Of a stretch of 64,000 nt of DNA, positions 10,159-21,249 are shown piece after piece. The stretch is from Diplolepis rosae. Its lineage: Eukaryota > Arthropoda > Insecta > Hymenoptera > Diplolepididae. Position 1 is the stretch's first letter; the number at the start of each line of letters is the position of its first letter. A program made the position numbers and the translations under genes. The notes under the pieces are model-generated. The model saw only the letters and a program-made list of their open reading frames with translations. It made no database searches and was not told where the DNA came from. Location of the stretch: NCBI GenBank assembly GCA_030998225.1, contig JAPYXD010000724.1:671564-735563 (forward strand). The letters run 5' to 3'.

Positions 10159-12388
10159 TTATTCTTCAGGTTCCAGTACTCTCAATAGATTTTTGGATAC
10201 TCGTGCTCTCTTTCCACCTTCTCGGTCCCTTGCTCCCGAAAACCAGCGGCTAAATTGAGTGTTTATTTCGTTACATTTAAGGTTCGTGCATTTAGTAGCC
10301 ACAACTTCTGAAATAAAAATAAAAGTGTGTATATTATATGTATACATTAGTCCTGGAAAAGTTATACAATAAATTATTTGTATGAACGATAATAATGATA
10401 AAAGTAAGATTAGTTTACCTCGTAAGTATTTATATGTTTGCGTTTTAGAAATATCTAGTTTTTTAACTCCGTTTGTTTCTCTTCCGTATGCTGTGTACAG
10501 CATTTGGACATTTTCTGTTATGATTGCAGGAATAACGGCAGTTAAATTGTCGGCTAATTTTACTGTGCTTTTTATATTAAGCACCATAAAGCATTTCTGA
10601 AAAAAGGCGGAATAGTGAATAACTGAATACAATTAAAATTAAATGAAAATAATTATACAGATTGTGAAGCAATTCTGACAAGTTTTTTCACTAATTCTAC
10701 ATCTTTCGTCAACTCATCTTCAAACTTTAGGAAGCTTTGTAAAACAGTTTTCGGTAAATTTTCGATACTGCATTCTTGTAATATATCCCCGATTTGTGCA
10801 GAGTTACTGCTCGCCGCTACAACTGCTCTAGTTTTCTGTCCTTCTTCGCGAATACGATATTCTATGCTTCATCTCATGGACTCCAGAAAACTTTTTGTTA
10901 CTTGAACTTCATTAGCACTGTGTCCGCATGTTGGACAAGGTTTATTTTGTTTAATTTGAGGCGTTTCGACTGGAATAGAAAATTAACAAAAACTACAAAC
11001 TTTTGTGAATAACAATATTTTAAAAATTAGGAATTTTGAAGGTCCAAAAATGTAGAGAACGAAAAACATAAATTCAGAAAAGTTACCATTGTTACATTAA
11101 TCTACGATATACAAACGTTACCTCTTTTTTTTTCTTTTCACTAGCCGACTTTACGATCACAGTTTCCAGGAACGTTGGTTTCTTTACAAACTTGGGCTTT
11201 GCAGCTTTCTTTGATAAAATGCAACTTTTTGACAATCCTGTTTCCTCCTCCGACGATAAGGAAATAGAATCTGCTCGTTGAAGACTGTTATTTGATAACT
11301 GCCTTTTTTGTCTTTTAAACAGCTGGGATGATGAACAGGATGGTTCACGGTCTTTATCAATCCTTCTAATGCCATCTAAAATCATAATTTATGAAAAGAT
11401 TACATTAAATTAATTGTAAAAATCAAATTAAAAGACCAGGAGTTTAGTTTTTGCAGATGAATAGTCAAGTTTAATCTAATGCACACTTTAAACATGATGT
11501 TGAGTGACCGTACTGCTTTTGTCAAACTTTATAACATTTTTTACATTTTACAAACCTTTGTTTCGACTGATGGCAACCTTTGTTGACGGCGATGATGATG
11601 ATACTTTTTCATCATCGATGTATTCTTCTTCTTCACTATAAATTTCGGACTCTAAACTTTCATCGTCACCTATTTTGGACATAATTGAGTAATATTTATA
11701 AGGATACTGATTTGAAAACATGTATTAAATTTACGCTTCTTTGAAGAAAATTACCATCTCTATTTTTGTCATCTACAGTTATATAATTCAACTGAAGATG
11801 ATTAAGAGAAGGAACGCTTTGCAAAGATTTTTCTAGTTCATTTCCATGTAGTTGTAGAGGGTCCTGCTCCTCTTCTGAACTATCGTTCTCAACAATATTG
11901 CTTGATTGAATTACAGCATCAGAAAATGCCCTGTTCATTCGCCGTAAACCCTGTTCATAGTTTCCTAAAACATAATAAATGAAACTGAATGTGATAACAA
12001 TTTTAACCGGAAAATTAGCGATAAATTATACGTGTCATTTTAATGCGTTTATAATATTTCATATACCTACAATCCATTAATTTTTTATATTCTAATAAAG
12101 TATTTATTAATACAGAATATCATTATTCATTAGACTGTTAAATTATAAACTTACGAGCTTCTTTTACCGCACTAATTTCGAAAGCTTTCCAAGCGCTCCA
12201 GGTTCTGAAGACGTTTTGCTTAACTTTTCCATTCTTTTGTAGTCCTTCTTGTCAGGATATTTGCAATATAATTTTCCATTATCTGTATAGATCCACGTTA
12301 TAGGTACCAGATCGATGCTTTCTTTGCCATTTGCAGCTTTCTTGTTAAATTTAATTACCACGTGAGTGCTATCTTTTTCGAAGTCCAT
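10159..12388 (-). pseudogene. Seven-exon uncharacterised gene, damaged (transposon-associated type)
   Basis: Seven minus-strand exons with GT-AG borders can be assembled: 12388-12155, 11964-11755, 11669-11556, 11375-11122, 10969-10659, 10596-10419 and 10307-10159. Phases agree at five of six junctions. The fourth junction agrees only if the donor near 11107 is used instead of 11121. Exon 1 encodes a small domain with VPITWIY and, in the downstream frame, TWSAWKAFEI. Exons 2-4 are acidic then lysine/serine-rich and look disordered. Exon 5 has a CPTCGH motif and a helical FLKFEDELTKD segment. The last exon ends with RWFSGARDREGGKRAR. The arrangement recalls the large insect set of DUF4806-type proteins, but this was not searched. 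Two lesions stand out: a one-base loss near 12204 (GAACCTGG) that shifts frame before TWSAW, and an in-frame TGA in exon 5 near 10876. Either could be an assembly error. Confidence 0.55.
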
Positions 12389-12522
12389 GTTCACTGCTCG
12401 CTACAACATACAATAATAGCACGAATATGTCGATAAAAAATTTCAATTCAGTACATTTTTTTATAAATGATCTTGCGGGAGTGTCACAAGAAAAACCAAG
12501 AAGCTTTACTCGAAATGTTTTT

Positions 12523-12666
12523 TTCATAGCGCCTCCTTTGAAAATCCGATTTTCGGTACCTATAGAGCGGGTTGAAACTACGATTTTCCACCCTAGGGTT
12601 GAAAGTCGCTGTTTCAACCCGCTCCACAGTTACAGCCAATCAGATTCTCAAAAGAGTTGCTATGAA
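12523..12666. mobile_element. Foldback MITE, near-perfect palindrome, inserted in the transposase-like gene
   Basis: The two halves mirror around CCCTAGGG (12591-12598). The left arm starts TTCATAGC, then CTCCTTTGA and AGAGCGGGTTGAAAC. The right arm ends GTTTCAACCCGCT, then TCAAAAGAGTTGCTATGAA. There is no spacer to speak of. It lies directly against a second MITE, so the pair forms one insertion. Confidence 0.75.
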
Positions 12667-12667
12667 A

Positions 12668-12799
12668 AATAGTATACATTACTCGAAACAAAACAGAGCG
12701 AAAGCATTTCGTGTGATTGCAGCCCTCGTTTCACTCGGGCAGAGCAAACTTCACACTCATGCAATCGCTCTATTTCACCCCTTGTAATGTAATATACTA
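12668..12799. mobile_element. Second MITE with imperfect inverted ends, adjacent to the foldback
   Basis: The left end reads AATAGTATACATTAC and the right end, reverse-complemented, reads AATAGTATATTACATTAC. A further inner match is AGAGCGA...TGATTGCA against TGCAATCGCTCT. It enters the transposase-like frame exactly after NGVTIGQ and supplies the TAG stop at 12797-12799. Confidence 0.6.
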
Positions 12800-13670
12800 T
12801 TGTCCAATAGTTACACCATTTCGAACTAGATTACTTATTTCCACAATAAAATCTTTTGAATAATCGTCAACACTTTGTGGTTTAGAATCGCCACTAAATA
12901 CCGCTACGATAAGTGGTTGCGATTCGTATTTATCATGATGAACAAGTCCTAAGCTAGTCCAAAATTGTTGGTTAGAACCATTGTATAATGGCAAGCCATC
13001 AATGTCGAATAATAGGGATATTGCGTCCTCAATGTATTCATCAGTAATAATCCCTTTTAAGCCTTCTTCTATACCAAAATACGCATAAGATCCATTTGTG
13101 TTCTTTGAGCTTTTTATAGTCATTATATTTTTATCCGACGTGGTACATAATAAAGTAGCTGCTGATTTCAGTACATTTGGCAAATTTTCAGCTCGACAGA
13201 TCTCTAGCATCGCCTCTATATTCCATTGTAAGATTATTTCTAAATTTTACAGCCCATTCTTGCAATTTATCACGAAAGGAAGGTGCTACAGCATTAGCAA
13301 CATTATCGACAATTCCAGGAGATAAGCTTGCATCTGAGTTTAATGAATTTTGTGAAGAAGAAGACAGACGAGTTTGAGAATCTGCCGAACTGTAATCTGG
13401 AGATCTGTTCGAGTACTCGAAAGACGAGTTGCTGCCATTTGACTGATTATCGTTATTATCATGTGAACTATCGATAAGTTCATCAGCATCATCGCGTAAA
13501 TCATCGTCACTATCATGATAACTGGCATTTTCCATAGGCACACTTAAAGAAAAATCTACATTTTGGAATCGACATTTCTTAGCATCGAGTGAATCACTTG
13601 ATGAATGTACTTCTTCAACAACTCGTTTCAATTGACGATATTTTTTTAAACGATAATATGCACTATTCAT

Positions 13671-14502
13671 TTTTTATGAATTTCTGAAACAATCCGATTC
13701 AATTCGAATGAGACTTTCAAGTTATTTAATTTTGCACGACCAAAATTTTAAATTAATAAATTATTACGACTTTCGATTTAAAATTTGGGAACATTTCACA
13801 ATTTTAATACTGTCATTGGTAAGCATGTAATACGAAAAATTAATTTTTTCACATTTATCTGTCAAAAATCCTACAATTTTAAATTTCAAGTTTCTCACCT
13901 TTGTTACATTCAAAATAAAACTTTAAAAATTATGCACTTCTATAATGAAAACGTTTCTGACTATAAATTTTGAAATTAAAGATCTTTGACATTTTCCAGT
14001 TGAAGTTAAAAACTTCATAATTGAACAGGTTTCAATTTGCGACTTTTTAAGTAGAAAATTTCTAAATAATTTAACTATTTAAGTGTTTAATAACTTCAAA
14101 TTAGATCACGCCAAACTTTAAATTTCCAAATAAGTTTATTTTATAAATTCGGAAAAGTACATTTCAACATTCTACATTATAATGTGATGATTTGATGAAT
14201 GTGAGGACTGATATATATGTCTAACACGTGGTCGTTGATAAAGTATAATATATATTATTTATATAACCTCAATTTTTATGCTTCTTTTGCATCATTAAAC
14301 AATAATACCATAAATTGAACTTACCGTGGACAGCGAAGAATATTTAATTTTTCCCTGGACAAGACGAAACTCGACGAAACAAACTTGCAAAAATAATCAC
14401 GCCGTGATAGCAAATATCTTGCAACAGCAAAACATAAACGAAAGTATAGTGAGCACAGATCGGATACCGACGCAGTCACAACTACAGAACAGTGTCTCCA
14501 GA
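13671..14502. other. A+T-rich noncoding stretch
   Basis: No supported coding or RNA feature. The weak open frame at 14326-14832 runs into the dispersed repeat and has no recognisable protein features. Confidence 0.5.
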
Positions 14503-14930
14503 ACGTGGGATTTTTCGGCCCCCACCACGTTCCCATCTGGGATAAACACATGCAAACGTGGCGTGTCAGTGTGTCGGCTCTGCTACACGCTGCGGTCACC
14601 AGCTTCGTGTAAAGCCGAAGGTGCACGAAGACGGACTTCGTTACAATGCTTGAGTTTTCAAGTTATTTTTAGATTTCACGCTTTCGTTTATCGAGTCGAA
14701 ATTAAGAATTGTATTTTTCTCGAGTACGTGCAAAAGAGGCGCGAAGCAGACGACGAATTTGAATTTACGAAGTATATAGTTCAAGAAATAACACTTTTCT
14801 TCAATTTCTTGAAGAAAGTCTGCATGAAATAAACATCAGTATGATCTTGGAAAATTTCATGAGGATTTCAACACTTCAAAAATAAACTTTCAGTAAAATT
14901 TAGTGACAATAAATGTATAAAATTTGAATC
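14503..14930. repeat. Dispersed repeat, copy 2 (pairs with 4790-5045)
   Basis: It shares CAGAACGTGG, TTCGGCCCCCACCAC and GCGCGAAGCAGACGAC in order with 4790-5045. About 130 bases between the two halves (14590-14730) have no counterpart there, so one copy has an insertion or the other a deletion. Confidence 0.55.
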
Positions 14931-15059
14931 AATATATAATTTTCCATTCAAATTTATATACTTACTACTAATTTTGTACATTTAACAATTTTTCAATTAG
15001 AACAATATTTTCTATCAAGATAAAATGAACATAAAATTCAAGTTCATAATTTATATTTT

Positions 15060-15424
15060 CAGTTATATGTTAGAAATATTTTCATCTCACATTTTTGTAG
15101 CCTAAGCACAAACTTTTCATTCCAAAACTTAAAATCTCTACGGAAATGGAAAATTGTCTAATAGCAGTAGATAAATTAAAAAGCTAAAATATGTGTTTAT
15201 TGGTATTTCCATATTAACATATACATATCAATCAACTTTAAATTTTACATAAAAATGTTCGTTCGAAGTGTTCAAATCTTGTTACAATTTGACAAGATTT
15301 TATGGAGGAGTGCAATCTTTTGGATGAAATATTTTGTAGTTCTTAATTTGTCTGTCCGTCTGAAATCGTAGTAAGATTTGAACAGTAAACAACAAATTTT
15401 CCAATAGAATTCCGGATCAATAAT
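15060..15424. repeat. Dispersed repeat, copy 2 (pairs with 1455-1817)
   Basis: It aligns collinearly with 1455-1817, including ATGTTAGAAATATTTTCATC, TTCAAATCTTGTTACAAT and GATTTGAACAGTAAACAACA. Two copies about 13.6 kb apart in the same orientation show this is an interspersed family and not unique sequence. Confidence 0.65.
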
Positions 15425-16744
15425 AATTGATTCAGGAAATACTTCAACTCTGTAGAGCATTTTTGTATTTCGAATTCAAAATGTGTGCTTAAGCCACAAA
15501 AAAGTAAGCTGAAAATGTAGATATAAAACTAATTACGTCATGTTTATGTCTTCTTAACGGAAAATACTTTGCATATAATTCTCTAATTCGATATTTTTTT
15601 AATGTACGAACATTCAAGAAATTGATAAATATTCCATCTTTTTATAGGAACTAAAAATTTTCGGATAATGCTTTGATTGAGAAAGCTAAAAATTTGTCAA
15701 ATATTGATATAAATTGCAATTTTACAATTGCATTATTTTTCAAATATTTTAACATCTCTTCAATCTTGATAATTCTTACAGAAGTTTATTTCATGTGAGT
15801 GACTTTTTCTTTTTCTAATGAAAGATTTCGTAATTCTAAATTCGGCTCAATTCGTAACATTGTAAAAAGATTTTAAAACTTCATAAAAATTTTTTTTCTG
15901 TTTTATTCAAAGTCAATAAATATTCAATGTTTGGAATCGAAATATTAAGTAAATGATTTTTAATTTCTGGGAATAAACTGCTTTAATAAGACAATCTTTC
16001 TTCTTTGTGAGAAATCTCAATTTTAAAATTAAAATTCTACGCATAGGATACAAAAACATAATATGAAAATACTTTTATTACAGAATTTTGAAATATACAA
16101 GTTGACCAATTTTTAATCGAGTAAATCGGCTACTTTAAGCAAAAAATTATGTTAAAAATTTTTTTTCAAAACAAATAAGACACATTAAATTACGGTTTAA
16201 AATCCACATTCATAGATTGATGGTAAAAGCAATTTAAAGTTTTTTAATCTTACGTTTTAGTGACGTATGCACAGACTTTTAATCAGATAAATGAAATGCT
16301 TTATAGAAAGTCAAAATTTTCTTATTACTGCACTTAATCAAATTTATAAAGTAAAAATATTTTTTAATTGATGCTTTCACTCAATTCTTTAAACATTCAT
16401 TAATTGAAAATTGTACTCAAAATTTAATCTTGCAGCGTTCCAATATTCCCACAATGTTACAAAATCTTATTAATCATTATTTTAATCGAATTATTTTCAA
16501 AATATTTAAAAAATAAATGTAAATATTTTGATTAAATACTCTGTCAAATTTTGCATTTAACTGATCTTGCAAAATTGTTGAAAGTTTTGAATACCGATAG
16601 AAGAAACATTAAATGAAATTTTATGTCCATAAATGCTTAAAGTTCTATATAGAAATATCAACTACAACATTCTCAAATTTGATAAATAAACTACTAAATT
16701 CAAAAAGTTTCGGATTTTTTTAAAAACTGTACAAATTTCAAATA
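15425..16744. other. A+T-rich noncoding stretch
   Basis: No gene seen. Scattered similarity to the A+T-rich tracts near 1820-1900 suggests old repeat material, but no borders can be set. Confidence 0.45.
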
Positions 16745-16943
16745 TGAATCAGTCAAAATCTACTGATTATCAGTGAAATTTGACTGATTTAAATAACTAA
16801 AAACAGGTTACTGTGAATCAGTCAAATTTCACTGATTACTTCAGTGAAAAGTAACTGATTTAACAGTGAAAAATATTGTTTCCACTGATGATTCAATGAA
16901 AAGGCAAATCACTGATTCAATCAGTGAAAATTTGACTGATTCA
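16745..16943. mobile_element. Inverted-repeat element built of AATCAGT/ACTGATT motifs
   Basis: The ends are TGAATCAGTCAAA (16745-16757) and its exact reverse complement TTTGACTGATTCA (16931-16943), giving a 199-bp MITE-like unit. Inside, AATCAGT and its complement ACTGATT recur many times in both orientations, mostly linked to TTTCACTGATT or AATCAGTCAAATTTC. No target duplication was identified. Confidence 0.65.
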
Positions 16944-18249
16944 GATTTAGAGTGTATACAAATTTCAAATATAAAGTGTACTCTGTACATTAATGAAACA
17001 AATTTAGAAGATGAATATTTTAATAAATATTCCTAAATATTATTGGAATATGATACATATCGATTTAGAAAAACTTCTTCAAAGTACTCAGACATTTTTC
17101 TTATTTTACGACATTTTTGCACCATGTTTGACCTTTGGGTAGGATTCAAGAAAACAATTGTAGACATACTTTCATTACTTAGTAAAATACTATGAAGACT
17201 TGCTTTTTAAATTAAAGCGAAAACTTTTAAAACCTTTAACAATCGGTTGCATAGATTCTGCTCTAATCTTGGACGCAATTAGAGAAATAGGTTTTTTTGC
17301 TTTTTTTAGATCTAGTTTTTGCCTTAAACATAAAAGAAAGAAAACACATTTGAAATATTAAAATAAAAAAGCTGGTTCATTCTTAGAGAATCCCAAATAT
17401 TCTGAAATAAAACTCCTTTCCACACCACCACGGAGGTAGAGTTTACTAGTAATAGTTCAATAAATTTTATGTACTCTAAATAAATTTTTTCGTAATTGCA
17501 GAAAACTTATTCCAAATACAAAAATTGTATTTTATACAGGATAATTAATTATAAAAATCGTTCGAATTTGAATTTCAAGGACTTGTACACACTTTCAAGG
17601 CACATCGTTTTTCCTTTTGCAAAAATTTTTAAAACTTCTAATTTTTCAAGTAATTGGGAGAAGTACATTTAAAAAAAAAATTGTTTTCTCTACTTCCACT
17701 CGCGCTAGCTTAACAAATTTTCAGAATTTTACGATTTTATTAATATTGTATTAAGTGTCTACATTTTCTGAAACTATCTACAGGAGAAAAATTTTAATAC
17801 TTTAGTAAAGAAAGTTTTCTGAAAAGTTGTAGCTCAATCAGATTAACAGCCAAAAAGTTACCAATGTTTTAAATCGCAAACGAACGGTATAGAGGTCAAA
17901 TTGGAGACGAAAACAAATAATAATAGCAATCTTCTTTTGTTTTCTTCTAAGATATACTTGATTCTCGCTTTATGCGTTATTTGAGAAGGCAAGAGTGTGG
18001 ATTCTTCATATTTTATCGTGATTCCTTATTGAAAACGGCAAAAGTAAGAATATTATATTATTATTTGGTGATACGTGAGTGCTCTTACGTACGTTATTGT
18101 TTGATGCTTGTGGGTAAGTTTATTTTGTGAAACTTAATTTGTGTGCAGATTACAAATTATTCACATTCGCTCAATTTTATCGACTTTTCATCTTATTAAT
18201 TTTTTTCAAATAATTCTGTTTTCCTTCGTCGTATAATTTATTGTTCACA
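16944..18249. other. A+T-rich noncoding, upstream of the hAT transposase
   Basis: No coding region recognised. It should contain the left end of the hAT element, but no terminal inverted repeat could be matched with the downstream side. The 5' leader of the transposase may start in this stretch. Confidence 0.4.
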
Positions 18250-20360
18250 ATGAGTAATCCGGTTGACCCAAATTTGAGTGTTTTGAAGGACAGCCAGGTT
18301 CAAACGAAGGTTGACCACCGTTTGAACTCTGGTTCAAACGAATGTCAACCCGCTAGAAAAGTCATGAAAAATGCAAAAAACTTTCAGTTGGGATGGTTTG
18401 AGGAATTTCCGTCGTGGAGAGAGTGGGTGGTTACATTAGCAGATGAAACAAGATTTCATTGCAAAATTTGCAATAAAACGTTGCTATGTGGCAAATCGGA
18501 AATTGAAAAGCATGAAGCATCTTTATCACACAGAAAGAAGCAAGAGTTTTCAAATAAATTAGAATGTTATGGAGTAGTAAGTGAAAATTCTTCTAATGTA
18601 ACTGCCAATTCTTACAGTGTTGAACCTTGTGTAGCAAGTTCTTCTGCTTCAGAATTCACAAATTCCACGATTCCGGAAAGTGTTACTTTCAAACAGAAAG
18701 TACAAGAAGCAGAGTTTAGGATTAGTACATTTTTCGTAGAGCATAATTTACCATTCGCGATTTCATCAGAATTGATAGGACTTTTCCAAGATATGGAATC
18801 TTCGGTTTTAAAAGACGTTAGATTGAGCCACACTAAAATGGTCCTAGTTGTAAATAACGTCGTATGTGCTGCTGAAACTGATCGCATGGCAAATATTTTG
18901 CGTAAGCAATCATTTTCAGTGTACGAAGACGAAACGACCGACAGGACTCTAGAAAAGTGGCTGTCATTAATGGTTCGATATGTGGAGCCAACGACATTTT
19001 CTGTCAGGGTGGAATTGCTCCAGCTTATTAATGTAAATGCTTCGGATTGTTCTGCCTCTAAAATTTTTGATGCGTTCGAAAAAGCATTGTCCGGGCAGAA
19101 AATCCCTTTATCTAATATCTGTGCTTTAGCTTGTGATAATGCACAGGTGATGGTCGGCAATAGGTCCTCATTTAAGACAAAATTAAAGGAAAAAAGTCCC
19201 CGTTTAATTGTTTTCCCGTGTGTCTCGCATTCGTCGGCAATTGTAGCAAAATATGCTTGTGCCACAATCCCAGATGTAGAGGATTTAATCAAAGATTTGC
19301 CAGCTTTTCTTAATGCTAGCTCCAAGCGAACGGCTATTTTTCGATCGATTGTTTTGGAATTAGGAAATGACTATCAAAAAATTCCTAGTCATTCTGAAAC
19401 TCGCTGGCTTGTCCGCTATCGATGCATAGATATTATAATAAAGAATTGGGAAGTTATTCTTCAGTATCTTATGGTCCTCGTATCTGAGAAGGTAGAGAAG
19501 GCCAAAGACTTGTTCAGGAACTCCAGCCAAACTCGGCTAAATTCTTCGTATGGATTCTTAGCAGTTATTTGAAAGAGGGTCTTCTTCAACCGAATTTATT
19601 CTTTCAAATCATTAGAAATGTTAACTTTGCAGATCCTAGTAATCAAAAGCCGCTTCAAGACATTGACGTTGGTAAGGAAACGCGAGAATATTTCCAGCAG
19701 CACTTACAAACAAGAAATTGCAAATAGTAGAAGTTGATCTATTTCTTCGTAATTGCTTGAAATTTTATGTCACAGCAAGCGAAGAAATTCGCAATCGACT
19801 TCCTTTTGATGACATCTTATTGTCTTGCGTTGCTGTTTTCCGGCCTCAAGTAGCTTTCTATGCTGATCGAAGCGAAACTTTTCCTAGGGTCTGGAAAGTT
19901 TGTCAAGATTTAGGGTCGTTTGATAGAATATGTGTACGAAAAAAAGTCGGATTCTTTACTCAAAATCAAACAGGAACTCAAAGAAAAGAGGTCGAATTTA
20001 TCTTTTAACGAAATGTGGTCTAGTATCGGTGTATCTTCGACGAGTACAGGAGAAAAACTTTTTCCAAATTTGACCTCAGTATTGAATCATGTTCGGAGTC
20101 TTCCTCATTCAAATGCTGAGGCGGAGCGAGGTTTCTCCATGCTCACGGACGCGAAAACTCCCAAAAGGAATCGCTTAGGAAACAGGACGGTCAACTCAAT
20201 TTGTGTTACTCGATCAGCCCTAAAGGCGAGAGCTGAAACAGCCAGAACAACGAGCATCACTTCGAAGCATTTGCAATTAATGACCGAAAATCTATATGAG
20301 ATGGCAGAAAGTGATAGGGAAAGTGGTTTGTTGCTCTTCGCTCACGAAGGAGAGGATTAA
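18250..20360 (+). pseudogene. hAT-superfamily transposase with BED-type zinc finger, frameshifted
   Basis: The ATG at 18250 opens a 440-residue frame ending at 19572. It begins with a zinc finger (FHCKICNKTLLCGKSE...HEASLSH, residues about 70-100). This is followed by the hAT catalytic-domain features YEDETTDR, then CDNAQVMVGNRSSFKTKLK, PCVSHSSAIVAKYAC and SHSETRWLVRY. Homologous sequence continues in a second frame (about 19515-19715, VWILSSYLKEGLLQPN), a third (19718-19918, RLPFDDILLSCVAVFRPQ) and back again (19920-20360). The last part holds the C-terminal hAT dimerisation motif LPHSNAEAERGFSML with KTPKRNRL. At least three frameshifts (near 19510, 19715 and 19918) prevent one full-length protein of about 700 residues. 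hAT transposases cut and paste DNA in the nucleus as dimers; this copy should be inactive unless the shifts are sequencing errors. Terminal repeats were not found. Confidence 0.8.
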
Positions 20361-20402
20361 TTCTAATGGCCAAGGCATGGCGTTAATCAATTTCAAACCC
20401 CT

Positions 20403-20523
20403 TTCTTACTCACAAAATAATGACATTTTATTTCTTATATCAGAGATGCGTTCTTTATTCCTTTCTTCGCGTGCCTCGGGTATGGAAATTGTTTAATTTT
20501 AAATATTATTTTGTGAGTAAGAA
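20403..20523. repeat. 19-bp perfect inverted repeat (hairpin)
   Basis: TTCTTACTCACAAAATAAT at 20403-20421 is exactly reversed and complemented at 20505-20523, with an 83-base loop. It lies between the transposase stop and the satellite array. It could be a small MITE; it does not look like hAT termini. Confidence 0.65.
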
Positions 20524-20610
20524 AACATACTGAAATTGAGTAATATCACGCTTTGGGCATAAGTGAGAGGCAAGGAGACTCACAATAATCAAGCACCCCA
20601 AATCATCCCG

Positions 20611-20945
20611 AAATACTCGAAAAGAGCGAGGCAAACGTTTCGGCCACATATGGGCCTCTTCAGTGCCATAAATTCAAAGATTAATTCACAATTTCTGTAA
20701 AACATTAGAATATAGGAGATAATGAAATTAAGGATTATCATAGAATTAGAAAACTTATCTCAAAGCTTGCAATTCAAAATGAAGTAGTCCAGTATGCAGC
20801 ATCACGATTCGAAAAAATATTTAGAGTTCACTGTAAATAAAAAAACCGGATAACAATTAAACCGGAAACATAAAAAATTTCCACACGAAATTGACCGCAA
20901 TTTAAAAAAATTTCTTATTAAGATACAATGCCAAATTGCTCATCA
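20611..20945 (-). mobile_element. Inverted copy of the hammerhead element at the array's left edge
   Basis: Read on the minus strand, this segment matches the first ~340 bases of the satellite monomer, from TTGATGAGCAATTTGGCATT to CTTTTCGAGTATTT. Only scattered differences occur, for example AATTTCG for GGTTCG near 20897. It stops where the solo copy at 8735-8985 also stops resembling the monomer. It faces the first forward monomer head to head, giving a roughly 320-base palindrome with almost no spacer. Confidence 0.8.
20630..20667 (-). ncRNA. Hammerhead ribozyme-like motif, inverted copy with clean stem II
   Basis: On the minus strand: GGCA, CTGAAGA, then GGCC-CATATGT-GGCC, GAAA, CGTT, TGCC. 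Stem II pairs GGCC with GGCC directly, without the extra G present in the array copies. Stem I pairs fully (GGCA/TGCC). All invariant core bases (C3, U4, G5, A6, G8, A9, G12, A13, A14, and U16.1 with U17 as H17) are present. Of the motifs in the window this has the best-formed stem II. Confidence 0.6.
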
Positions 20946-21208
20946 ATTCTTTTTTAATAAGAAATTTTTTTAAATTGCGGTCGGTTCGTGTGGAAATTTT
21001 TTTATGTTTCCCGGTTTAATTGTTATCCGGTTTTTTTATTTACAGTGAACTCTAAATATTTTTTCGAATCGTGATGCTGCATACTGGACTACTTCATTTT
21101 GAATTGCAAGCTTTGAGATAAGTTTTTGAATTCTATGATAATCCTTAATTTCATTATCTCCTATATTCTAATGTTTTACAGAAATTTTGAATTAATCTTT
21201 GAATTTAT

Positions 21209-21249
21209 GGCACTGAAGAGGGCCCCCATATGTGGCCGAAACGTTTGCC
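21209..21249 (+). ncRNA. Hammerhead ribozyme-like motif in monomer 1 (representative of 36 copies)
   Basis: Order: GGCA (21209-21212), CTGAAGA (21213-21219), stem II region GGGCC...TGGCC, GAAA, CG, TT, TGCC (ending 21249). This fits the hammerhead plan: stem I GGCA/UGCC (4 bp), stem II GGCC/GGCC with one extra G and a CCCATATGT loop, and stem III A15.1-C15.2/G16.2-U16.1. Cleavage would follow U17, before UGCC. Stem III has no loop, so a single molecule cannot form it; two cores must pair. Small hammerhead variants of this kind from Penelope-like elements have been reported to cleave as dimers. The same 41 bases recur at offset 278 of every monomer except those starting at 34109, 38424, 49324 and 52543. 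Activity is predicted, not shown. Confidence 0.65.

Larger units (their letters stand above)
12460..13670 (-). pseudogene. Transposase-like protein, frameshifted and split by MITEs
   Basis: The minus-strand start at 13670 gives MNSAYYRLKKYRQLKR, followed by a long Ser/Asp/Asn-rich linker to about 13220. The frame then shifts and continues at 13210-12797 with MLEICRAENLPNVLKS, SYAYFGIEEGL, SLLFDIDGLPLYNGSNQQFW and PLIVAVFSGDSKP, ending at NGVTIGQ. After about 277 inserted bases the same protein resumes at about 12521 with TFRVKLLGFSCDTPARSFI, then is lost. The DIDGLPL...FW...VFSG(D/N)SKP...CDTPAR series is the signature of a transposase-like family I know from insect and cnidarian genomes, without a firm superfamily name. 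It lies just upstream of, and on the same strand as, the seven-exon gene. The two could be the two genes of one DNA transposon. Confidence 0.6.

Noticed and set aside
14326..14832. A 168-codon plus-strand frame
   Set aside because: Half of it lies in a dispersed repeat shared with 4790-5045, where the frame is not kept, and no protein features are visible.
18612..19325. A 237-codon minus-strand frame inside the hAT transposase
   Set aside because: It is the antisense shadow of a recognisable transposase and has no features of its own.
20403..20523. Terminal inverted repeats of the hAT element
   Set aside because: Both arms lie on the same side of the transposase and there is no matching copy upstream of 18250.
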